A stretch of 7,204 nt of DNA from contig CAUCBQ010000106.1 in NCBI GenBank assembly GCA_958441075.1, forward strand, positions 1 to 7,204. Reading direction: 5' to 3'. Within the stretch, counting starts at the first letter, position 1; each line of letters begins with the position of its first letter. The position numbers and the translations under genes are program-made. Under the pieces are notes generated by a model. That model was not told the origin of the DNA. It worked only from the letters and a program-made list of their open reading frames with translations, and did not search any database. Shown in pieces: positions 1 to 5,737 of this stretch. Source of the DNA: an uncultured Clostridiaceae bacterium (GTDB lineage Bacteria > Bacillota > Clostridia > Lachnospirales > Lachnospiraceae).

Positions 1-1065
1 CCAGTTTTCTACTGTATAGAATGCCAGAACGGTAGTAAGCTTTTCATAGGAAAGAGGATATCCCTCTCCTACACCGCCCTGCTCTCCGATCAGAACTGTA
101 GTTCCTGCCGGAACAGAGATTCCTGCAGCCTGTCCGATCACCTCAGGACTGCGGCCTACAAACCTGGCATTCATAGCGTGTCCGTTCTTAAAGAGCAGGC
201 GGCAGACCTTGTCTGTCTCTTCCTTTGTCATAAAGTAAGCTCCATGGCGCTTTAACTCTGCAACAACCTCATCATGGTTGCAGCGCTCGCAGATAATAGA
301 CTGCTCAGAAGCACAGATGGTTCCGTTGTCAAAGGTCTTGCTGGCGATAATAGCATCTACGGCTGCCTTAACGTCAGCTGTACGCTCAATATATGCAGGA
401 GAGTTTCCAGCGCCTACACCGATTGCGGGCTTTCCTGCACTGTAAGCTGCCTTAACCATTCCCGGACCGCCGGTTGCGATGATAAGAGCCACCTCTTTGC
501 AGTGCATCAGTTCATTGGTTGCCGCCATGGTAGGTGTTGTAATGCAGCTGATTACTCCCTCTGGAGCGCCTGCTTTAAGGGCTGCGTCACGCATTACCTC
601 TGCTGCCTTTAAAGTACACTTAGCCGCAGATGGATGGGGAGAAAATACGATTGCATTTCCTGCCTTAATGGCAATGATGGATTTGTAAATTACGGTAGAG
701 GTAGGATTGGTAGATGGAACAATGCCCATAATCAATCCGGCCGGGGCAGCTACATCCATGGTTCCTCTGGCACGGTCCTCAGAGATAATGCCTATTGTTT
801 TCATATCACGGATGTCTTCATATAATAATGTAGACGCCGCATGATTCTTATATGCCTTATGAACTGCATTTCCGAAGCCAGTCTCTTCCACTGCCATCTT
901 TCCCAGACAGGCTGCGTGTTCTTCGGCTGCTTCTACCATGCTCTTTAAGATTTTATCAATCTGCTCGCTTGTATAAGTGGCCATTTTCTTTGCTGCTTCC
1001 TCACCCTTACGGGCCAGATTTCTGGCTTCCTGGATGGAACGCAGATCTAAATCAAAATTCTCCAT
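1..1065 (-). CDS. cutF: CoA-acylating acetaldehyde dehydrogenase (CutF/EutE/PduP family), C-terminus cut by window edge
   Basis: Expected to oxidise acetaldehyde to acetyl-CoA with NAD+ and CoA inside the microcompartment lumen. The reverse-strand frame is open from an ATG at 1065-1063 to the window edge (355 residues; family members run to roughly 460-500, so the tail is missing). Seen: the family segment VPSTNPTST at residues 116-124, the cofactor region ATGGPGMVKAA at 197-207, GVGAGNSP at 216-223 and the catalytic cysteine in FDNGTICASEQ (Cys251). These are hallmarks of acylating aldehyde dehydrogenases (EutE, PduP, AdhE N-terminal domain). AAAGGA at 1078-1073 lies 7 bases before the ATG. 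The N-terminus begins almost directly with the enzyme domain and shows no separate hydrophobic targeting helix plus linker as in PduP, so any encapsulation peptide may be C-terminal and out of view. It follows the extended shell gene by 42 bases, in the same operon. The exact aldehyde substrate is inferred from the CutD-like neighbour. Confidence 0.93.
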   Translation of the reverse strand, partial: MENFDLDLRSIQEARNLARKGEEAAKKMATYTSEQIDKILKSMVEAAEEHAACLGKMAVEETGFGNAVHKAYKNHAASTLLYEDIRDMKTIGIISEDRARGTMDVAAPAGLIMGIVPSTNPTSTVIYKSIIAIKAGNAIVFSPHPSAAKCTLKAAEVMRDAALKAGAPEGVISCITTPTMAATNELMHCKEVALIIATGGPGMVKAAYSAGKPAIGVGAGNSPAYIERTADVKAAVDAIIASKTFDNGTICASEQSIICERCNHDEVVAELKRHGAYFMTKEETDKVCRLLFKNGHAMNARFVGRSPEVIGQAAGISVPAGTTVLIGEQGGVGEGYPLSYEKLTTVLAFYTVENW

Positions 1066-1072
1066 TATCTGT

Positions 1073-1078
1073 TCCTTT
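1073..1078 (-). promoter_or_regulatory. Ribosome binding site of the aldehyde dehydrogenase gene
   Basis: AAAGGA on the minus strand, 7 bases upstream of the ATG at 1065. It is weaker than the AGGAGG sites of most other genes here and lies a few bases downstream of the small inverted repeat at 1081-1095, which could influence its accessibility. Confidence 0.6.
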
Positions 1079-1080
1079 CT

Positions 1081-1095
1081 CCGGTCAGATACCGG
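1081..1095. repeat. Small inverted repeat in the gap between the extended shell gene and aldehyde dehydrogenase gene
   Basis: CCGGT and ACCGG arms flank a 5-base spacer (CAGAT), allowing a 5-bp GC-rich hairpin. It sits in the longest gap of the window. Read on the minus strand it is not followed by a T-run, so it does not look like a terminator of this operon. On the plus strand it is followed by a T-rich stretch, but no convincing plus-strand gene precedes it. It might be an mRNA stability or processing hairpin; the short arm makes chance occurrence possible. Confidence 0.3.
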
Positions 1096-1107
1096 ATCTT
1101 TTTATTT

Positions 1108-1812
1108 CTATCGTGTTTCATACCACTGTCCTAATTCCTTTAAGAGACGGGAACGATTGGCTCTGGAAAGCTCCCTTCCGGCCATTCCCAGCTCCGGATA
1201 ACTTCTGGCAAGCTTGCGAAGCTGTGTTACATGACAGTTTTTAAGGACTGACATCACTGCCTCTGCTCCTGAAACATCGTAAAGCTCATCACACCATGCT
1301 CTTGTGACAGGATTAGGAATACTTACCTGCGGCTCCTGTACGGCTGCACCGTCCGCCTCAGTCTCTGCATCAGCTGCCGGTCCGGCTGCCTCAGCTGCTC
1401 CGGCCCCGGTATCCGCCTCCTGCCCTTCTGCCGCATTCTCCGGTTCATCCTCAGATACGGTTTCCGTTTCTTCTGCCGCAGTTTCCGGCTCTTCCTCAGC
1501 CGCTGCCTCCGGTTCGTTCCGATCTCCCGGATTCTCCGGCTCCGGTCCAAAAAATCCTTCCAGATCCTCATGAGGCCTTGGAATTACATGACGGCTTACT
1601 AAAAGCCCTTCTCCCAGACTCTCTGCCGCCGACGCCCCTGCGTCTACAGCCGCAGTTACAGCAGCCACGTCGCCTGTTACCGTAACTGTCACCAGACCGC
1701 CGCCGATCTTTGTCTTTTCTACAAGAGTCACATCCGCTGCCTTCAGCATTACATCTGCCGCTTCAATAGCTGCCAGGGTTCCCCTTGTCTCTATCATACC
1801 CAGCGCCTGCAT
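1108..1812 (-). CDS. BMC-H shell protein with acidic linker and extra C-terminal domain (EutK-like architecture)
   Basis: Shell component of the microcompartment, 234 residues. Residues 1-88 form a canonical hexamer-forming BMC domain: QALGMIETRG near the start, the pore loop KIGGG at 35-39, GDVAAV at 48-53 and HVIPRPHEDLE at 75-85. Residues about 89-165 are low-complexity and strongly acidic (25 Glu/Asp and one Arg in 89-160, otherwise Ala, Pro, Gly, Thr), a probable disordered linker. Residues about 166-234 form a separate basic, helical-looking segment; QLRKLARSYPELGM (197-210) followed by SRANRSRLLKEL (216-227) recalls the helix-loop-helix spacing of SAP/Rho-N-type small domains. EutK also joins one BMC domain to a C-terminal helix-turn-helix-like domain, but I cannot show homology. 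The ATG at 1812 has AAAGGAGGG just upstream, which includes the stop codon of eutQ (gap 12 bases). The BMC call is firm; the tail's role is unknown. Confidence 0.92.
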   Translation of the reverse strand: MQALGMIETRGTLAAIEAADVMLKAADVTLVEKTKIGGGLVTVTVTGDVAAVTAAVDAGASAAESLGEGLLVSRHVIPRPHEDLEGFFGPEPENPGDRNEPEAAAEEEPETAAEETETVSEDEPENAAEGQEADTGAGAAEAAGPAADAETEADGAAVQEPQVSIPNPVTRAWCDELYDVSGAEAVMSVLKNCHVTQLRKLARSYPELGMAGRELSRANRSRLLKELGQWYETR

Positions 1813-1817
1813 TTACG

Positions 1818-1826
1818 CCCTCCTTT
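1818..1826 (-). promoter_or_regulatory. Ribosome binding site overlapping the eutQ stop codon
   Basis: AAAGGAGGG on the minus strand, with AGGAGG 6 bases before the ATG at 1812. Its first two bases belong to the TAA stop of eutQ (1827-1825), so translation of the shell protein is probably coupled to that of eutQ. Confidence 0.75.
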
Positions 1827-2463
1827 ACAGAAGGTCCGCCCAGTTGGCCGGATAGGTTGCATAGAATACTCTTGCCTTGTCCGGAGATCCCCAGATTACC
1901 TTGGAACCGGATGGAACGAAGAGAACATCTCCTGCATTTGCCGTATATTTCTTTCCGTCAATTGTAACGGTCAGCGTTCCTTCTATTACATAGTCGATCT
2001 CCTCATAGGTCAGCTCCCAGGCAAATTCTGAGTGATCGATCACAAGGAAACCGGCGCTGATATGAGATTCCTCCTTACTTACCAGCTCCTGGAAATAAGC
2101 GGTGGCATTGGGATCTCCTGTGTCAAACACATCCATCTTTACCGTGTTTCCGCGAACAACCTTTAATCCATTTTCATGCGTTACACACTGATAGGGACGG
2201 CTGCCGCATTTTGTCAGCAGTTCCCCCAAAAGCCCCTTATCCATAAGCAGCTTTAAAAGCTTATAGATCTGTTCGCTGTCAATGCCTTCTCCGTCACAGG
2301 TACATTCTGCCTTTTCAGGTTCCCTGTCTGAAAATGTAATTCCAAGGGTATCTGCCGCATCTTTAGCAGAAGGGGTTACGATCACATCCGGTCCAGTGAC
2401 GCATACCGTCTTTCCTGCCTGCTTCAGTGCCTCTATATCCGCAGCGCAAATCAGCTGTTTCAT
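1825..2463 (-). CDS. eutQ: EutQ-like cupin protein
   Basis: Microcompartment-associated protein of 212 residues, close to the usual EutQ length. The C-terminal half is a cupin: HSEFAWELTYEEIDYVIEG (144-162) and AGDVLFVPSGS (177-187), ending in the family segment VFYATYPANWADLL. The N-terminal 45 residues form a short separate module with VTPSAKDAADTLGITF (29-44), and a flexible stretch with clustered Cys (54, 56) lies between. EutQ of Salmonella has been reported to have acetate kinase activity in ethanolamine catabolism; by analogy this protein could help recycle acetyl phosphate to ATP and acetate, but this is inference. EutQ has also been linked to assembly or metal binding through its cupin. 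It lies 26 bases after eutN, with AGGAGAGGA upstream of the ATG. Confidence 0.92.
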   Translation of the reverse strand: MKQLICAADIEALKQAGKTVCVTGPDVIVTPSAKDAADTLGITFSDREPEKAECTCDGEGIDSEQIYKLLKLLMDKGLLGELLTKCGSRPYQCVTHENGLKVVRGNTVKMDVFDTGDPNATAYFQELVSKEESHISAGFLVIDHSEFAWELTYEEIDYVIEGTLTVTIDGKKYTANAGDVLFVPSGSKVIWGSPDKARVFYATYPANWADLL

Positions 2464-2489
2464 TTTTCCACATCCTCTCCTGATTCGCC

Positions 2490-2759
2490 TTATGAATCCT
2501 CAAAGGCGCAGTCTTCATCAATAATTCCCACTACTGCCGCATCAGCCGGAATCTCGTCGCTTCCCAGCATCCGTCTGGCAGAAGAACCGCAGGCTACGAT
2601 CACTCTGTCTCCGATACCGGCGCCGATAGTGTCGATTACCACCATACGCTCACCGGCTCTTGTGCCTCCGATGACCTCAGCCAAAAGGAGCTTATAGCCG
2701 CTTAAGAGGTCTGATTTCCGTGTTGCCCAGATATTTCCTGTCAATCTTGCTGTTACCAT
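2490..2759 (-). CDS. eutN: EutN/CcmL-family pentameric vertex protein (BMC-P)
   Basis: Forms pentamers that cap the vertices of the polyhedral shell. 89 residues, typical for the family. Seen: the N-terminal GNIWATRKSDLLSGYKLL (8-25) matching the family pattern G-x-V-x-x-T-x-K-x-x-x-L-x-G-x-K-L, VVIDTIGAGIGDRVIVACGSSAR (first part 40-53) and the C-terminal AVVGIIDE (75-82). The ATG at 2759 lies inside the end of the preceding shell gene (7-base overlap), with AAGGAGGG about 10 bases upstream, so translation is probably coupled. Fold and role are well supported. Confidence 0.96.
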   Translation of the reverse strand: MVTARLTGNIWATRKSDLLSGYKLLLAEVIGGTRAGERMVVIDTIGAGIGDRVIVACGSSARRMLGSDEIPADAAVVGIIDEDCAFEDS

Positions 2760-3058
2760 TCCTCACAGCCCTCCTTTTCTCTTCGCCGGATTTCCTCCAG
2801 AGCCGCTTCCACAGAAGCGGTATCTCCGAAGATTGCCAGCATAATCATATGCTGGGGGCAGGTGCCCCGGATGTCTTCAACCGTAACGCCCACTGCCTTT
2901 TCTGCCACGTCAGCGGCGCAGACCATTTCGATCAGGCGCCCCTGAACCAGCCCTACGGCATCCACATCTTCCAGCTTTACTGCGCTTCCCGAACCCTTTC
3001 TCCGGGCCAGGATCTCTAATGTACCCCGGCTGGGGGATTTTATGATCCGGTACTCCAT
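2753..3058 (-). CDS. grpU: GrpU-like divergent BMC shell protein with predicted Fe-S cluster pore motif
   Basis: Small shell protein of 101 residues. The core AVGLVQGRLIEMVCAADVAE (first residue 34) corresponds to the first strand and helix of a BMC domain, and AIFGDTASVEAALEEI (75-90) to the last strand and helix. The strand usually found at the C-terminus (HVIPRPH..LE in EutM) seems to have a counterpart at the N-terminus, RIIKSPSRGTLEIL (4-17), suggesting circular permutation. The loop that lines the pore reads G-T-C-P-Q (65-69) instead of KIGGG; Gly-x-Cys-Pro-Gln is the signature of GrpU, a shell protein of glycyl-radical microcompartments shown to bind an Fe-S cluster in its central pore. 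Cys67 is therefore the likely ligand, one per subunit. It starts 5 bases after eutJ ends, its GGAG lying in the last sense codon of eutJ, and it overlaps eutN by 7 bases. BMC identity is strong; cluster binding here is inferred. Confidence 0.88.
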   Translation of the reverse strand: MEYRIIKSPSRGTLEILARRKGSGSAVKLEDVDAVGLVQGRLIEMVCAADVAEKAVGVTVEDIRGTCPQHMIMLAIFGDTASVEAALEEIRRREKEGCEEW

Positions 3059-3063
3059 ATGTT

Positions 3064-3906
3064 TTACTCCATTTCCTGATCCGTACAGCTCATAGCAATT
3101 CCAAGGGGCGTAACGAACATGGGATTTTCCGGTTTATAGGTGGGGATTCCCGTCTTCTTTCCTATAATATCCTCTATTCCGGAAAGACAGCAGGTTCCTC
3201 CTACCAGATACAGTCCCTGTACATTATAGCCCTCGATCTGGCGGCTGATAATAGAGGCCACTTTTTCAATCACCGGCTTTAACACCGGAAGGATCTCTTT
3301 ATGGTTCTTCTTGTCCCGCTTATAAATCTCCGCTTCTGAGAAGGGAAGCTTATAAGCGCCTGCCAGTACCAAAGAAAAATGAGTTCCTCCGGTGGCCTCA
3401 TCATCTACATTGATTACTTTTCCATTTTCCATAATGGAAATTCCTGTAGTTCCGCCTCCGATATCTACTACGGCGCCGTTTTGGATCTTTAGAATCTGAT
3501 TGGCAGCCGTGGGTTCATCAAGCAGGGCCGTAATCTCAAAGCCAGCGCCCTGCACTACATTTTTAATCGCCCCTCCGTCCAGGGCATCGGTTCCCGGAGG
3601 AATGGCTGCGGCCGCATAAATCAGCTCTGTACCCAGCTTTTCCTCCAGTTCTTCCTTCATTTCCCGCACCAGACGGATGGCTCCGATATAATCCACTACC
3701 ATGCCGTCACGAACCACATCTGCATACCGGTAAGCGCCTGCTACCGGCCGGCGGTTCTCATCCAGAACAGCTAAAACCACACAGGCTGTTCCCAGATCCA
3801 CGCCGGTATAATAAATGGAAGAAGGCTTCTTTACCGGCTTTTTTACCACCTGTTCAAATTCCCGAACCAGGCGGTCACATTCTGCAAATGCTAATTCTTC
3901 TGACAT
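3064..3906 (-). CDS. eutJ: EutJ, Hsp70/actin-fold ATPase-like protein
   Basis: Putative ATP-binding chaperone-like protein found in ethanolamine and many glycyl-radical microcompartment operons; its precise role is unknown. 280 residues, usual size. Actin/Hsp70 nucleotide-binding motifs are seen in order: phosphate-1 GVDLGTA (35-41), EPTAAN (131-136), phosphate-2 VVDIGGGTTG (146-155) and adenosine motif LVGGTCCLSG (234-243). There is no substrate-binding domain like that of DnaK. An N-terminal 22-residue amphipathic-looking helix and a Lys-rich spacer (22-27) precede the fold. The ATG at 3906 is preceded by GGAGG with a 6-base spacing and lies 16 bases inside the end of the upstream EutT-like gene, implying translational coupling. 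Confidence 0.95.
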   Translation of the reverse strand: MSEELAFAECDRLVREFEQVVKKPVKKPSSIYYTGVDLGTACVVLAVLDENRRPVAGAYRYADVVRDGMVVDYIGAIRLVREMKEELEEKLGTELIYAAAAIPPGTDALDGGAIKNVVQGAGFEITALLDEPTAANQILKIQNGAVVDIGGGTTGISIMENGKVINVDDEATGGTHFSLVLAGAYKLPFSEAEIYKRDKKNHKEILPVLKPVIEKVASIISRQIEGYNVQGLYLVGGTCCLSGIEDIIGKKTGIPTYKPENPMFVTPLGIAMSCTDQEME

Positions 3907-4595
3907 ATTTTTCCTCCAAATCCATGACAGATCATCTGCGATAAACGGTTGATGATACAGTGTGCCATTTCCTTCCTGTCATCGGGAAGCTCCCGTTCCA
4001 GCTTTCTCAATCTGCTTCTTAGCACATGAAGCCGGATTACAACCCGTCCATTGGGTGACTGGGCATGAAACCCTGTGATTTCAAAGCAGTCTCCCAGAAG
4101 CTTTCTGCTGTTTTCAGGACCGATTCCCGTACATGCGGGACAGAGCATTTCCCAGCGTTTTTCTCCTTCGGCTGTCTCTTCCCCAGACGCAAGCCTGGAC
4201 AGATTCCGTTCCAGCTCAAATATCTCCTTTGAAGCAAGAACATCCTCTCTTTGCAGCTCCAGTCCTGCCTGAAGGAAATCAGCCTGAAGGCTTCCAAGCT
4301 CAAGCTGCCAGCAGGTCAGCTCTTCTGCCGGATGAGCTCCCTGTAAACGGGTCTCTGCTTCCGTTTCCTTTGGCTGTCCATTCTGTTTCAGGCTGTCCCC
4401 GTCTTCCTTTTTTCCAAAGCCGGTCTGTCCGTTTCCTGATCTCCAGCCATTTTCCGTTTCTGTGAAACGGATTCCCCGATCGCTTAAAAACTGCCTCGCT
4501 CCCGGCGTAAGCCGTGTCCCCGGCTCAGGCTCATATTCTGTAAACCGTTCCCTGCGAAACTGCTGCCTTAAATCCTCTTCTGTGATAAATCTCAT
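3891..4595 (-). CDS. Divergent EutT-like (cobalamin adenosyltransferase-like) protein
   Basis: 234 residues. The N-terminus resembles EutT: RFITEEDLR (2-10) and RLTPGARQFLSDRGI (28-42) compare with FITEAWLR and RLTPSARELLE in E. coli EutT. Toward the C-terminus NGRVVIRLHVLRSRLRKLE (182-200) and INRLSQMICHGF (215-226) line up by eye with the EutT segment containing LLNLLRTKVRETE and LNRLSSTVYVMM. True EutT attaches adenosyl to cob(I)alamin and uses a metal-binding CCxxC motif near residue 80; that motif is absent, although CPAC occurs at 152-155. Residues about 45-90 are polar and low in complexity. Enzyme activity is therefore uncertain, and it could be a structural or docking relative. The ATG at 4595 overlaps the preceding dehydrogenase stop (ATGA), with AAAGGGGGA upstream. 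A shared ancestry with EutT is likely; the function is unknown. Confidence 0.72.
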   Translation of the reverse strand: MRFITEEDLRQQFRRERFTEYEPEPGTRLTPGARQFLSDRGIRFTETENGWRSGNGQTGFGKKEDGDSLKQNGQPKETEAETRLQGAHPAEELTCWQLELGSLQADFLQAGLELQREDVLASKEIFELERNLSRLASGEETAEGEKRWEMLCPACTGIGPENSRKLLGDCFEITGFHAQSPNGRVVIRLHVLRSRLRKLERELPDDRKEMAHCIINRLSQMICHGFGGKICQKN

Positions 4596-5737
4596 ACGAT
4601 TCCCCCTTTACAAAGCTTCTTGTAAAGGTATTCCAGCTCCTGTTTTTCAGGTTTCCTGGGATTCGTAGCCGTACAGTTATCCTTTAACGCCTGTTCTGCC
4701 ATCTGAGGAACCGCTTCTTCAAAAGCCTCTCTTTCAACCGAAAGCTCTGTCACATAAGCAGGACTTCCAATCCGTTTCATCAGATTCCGGATATGGCGGA
4801 TCAGACCGTGTACGGCTGCTTTTGACGTACCGCCTCCAATTCCCAGCATATCTGCAATCTTTTCATATCGAAGCAGAGCCTCATTTTCTCCCGCATCCTC
4901 CAGACCGGCATTATATGCGATCACATGAGGAAGAATCAGAGCATTGCTTCTGCCGTGGGGAATGTGGAAACGTGCTCCCAGAGCGTGGGCCATACTGTGG
5001 CAGATCCCCAGAGAAGCGTTGCTGAATGCAATTCCTGCCAGACAGGAAGCATTGTGCATATGCTCTCTGGCTTCCATATCAGAGCCGTCTAAAACAGCCC
5101 GTTCCAGATATTCCCATACCAGACGGATGGCTTTTTCTGCACAGGCGTCTGTAAAATCATCTGCTTTTGTGGAAACATAGGCCTCCAGTCCATGGGTTAA
5201 CACATCCATTCCTGTATCTGCTGTAATAGCCGGCGGAACAGAGGCAGTCAGCCTTGGGTCCAAAAATGCTGCATCCGGCACCAGAGCCTGATCCCTCAGA
5301 GCATATTTTGCCTGAGCTTTTGTATCTGAAATCACCGCAAAGGATGTTACCTCGCTTCCCGTTCCGCTGGTGGTGGGAACGGCTGCAAGAAGAGGTCTTC
5401 CCTCTCCGTTCATGGAGCCGTAGAGATGACCGGCTGCCTTGGCGGTATCAATGGCTGAGCCGCCGCCCAGAGCAATAATTCCATCCGGACCAAACTCTTT
5501 CATTCCCTGAATGGCCTTTGCAACCACTTCAATGGACGGATCAGGCACAACCTCTGAAAAAATTCTTGTCTCTGCTCCTGCCTGATTCAGCATGGCGGCA
5601 AGCTCACCGGCCCGTCCGCACTTCTCCATAAAAGGATCGCAGATAATATATGCCCTGCCAAGTCCCAGATGTCCGATTTCTTCCAGAGAAGCTTCTCCTG
5701 TATAAATCCTGGTACTCATTAAAAACTGTCCCATCAT
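4592..5737 (-). CDS. cutO: Iron-dependent alcohol dehydrogenase (PduQ/CutO-like, type III)
   Basis: Reduces the pathway aldehyde to alcohol (acetaldehyde to ethanol in the choline pathway) and so regenerates NAD+ within the microcompartment. 381 residues, typical of group III Fe-ADHs. Seen: cofactor-binding GGGSAIDTAKA (91-101), PTTSGTGSEVT (121-131) and the four expected metal ligands Asp178 and His182 (GMDVLTHGLEAY), His247 (CHSMAHALG) and His261 (HIPHG), spaced as in FucO. The start is ambiguous: tandem ATGs at 5737 and 5734 share one strong GGAGG (5747-5743), 5 and 8 bases away respectively. The first overlaps the eutP stop as ATGA. It is followed with a 4-base overlap by the EutT-like gene. 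The family call is firm; the exact substrate is inferred from context. Confidence 0.95.
   Translation of the reverse strand: MMGQFLMSTRIYTGEASLEEIGHLGLGRAYIICDPFMEKCGRAGELAAMLNQAGAETRIFSEVVPDPSIEVVAKAIQGMKEFGPDGIIALGGGSAIDTAKAAGHLYGSMNGEGRPLLAAVPTTSGTGSEVTSFAVISDTKAQAKYALRDQALVPDAAFLDPRLTASVPPAITADTGMDVLTHGLEAYVSTKADDFTDACAEKAIRLVWEYLERAVLDGSDMEAREHMHNASCLAGIAFSNASLGICHSMAHALGARFHIPHGRSNALILPHVIAYNAGLEDAGENEALLRYEKIADMLGIGGGTSKAAVHGLIRHIRNLMKRIGSPAYVTELSVEREAFEEAVPQMAEQALKDNCTATNPRKPEKQELEYLYKKLCKGGIV

Noticed and set aside
274..612. Plus-strand open frame with many cysteines.
   Set aside because: It lies within the aldehyde dehydrogenase coding region on the opposite strand, whose translation is continuous and conserved.
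1081..1106. Terminator-like hairpin plus T-run on the plus strand.
   Set aside because: No credible plus-strand gene ends before it. For the minus-strand operon the T-run is on the wrong side, so it was recorded only as an inverted repeat.
1304..1573. Plus-strand open frame rich in Ser and Ala, opposite the acidic linker of the extended shell protein.
   Set aside because: It is the complement of an Ala/Glu-rich repeat-like stretch, which naturally lacks stops on the opposite strand. There is no ribosome binding site or family resemblance.
2854..2867. GGGGCA-GG-TGCCCC inverted repeat, possible hairpin.
   Set aside because: It lies within the GrpU-like coding sequence exactly at the conserved G-T-C-P-Q codons, with a 2-base loop and no T-run; best explained by codon constraint.
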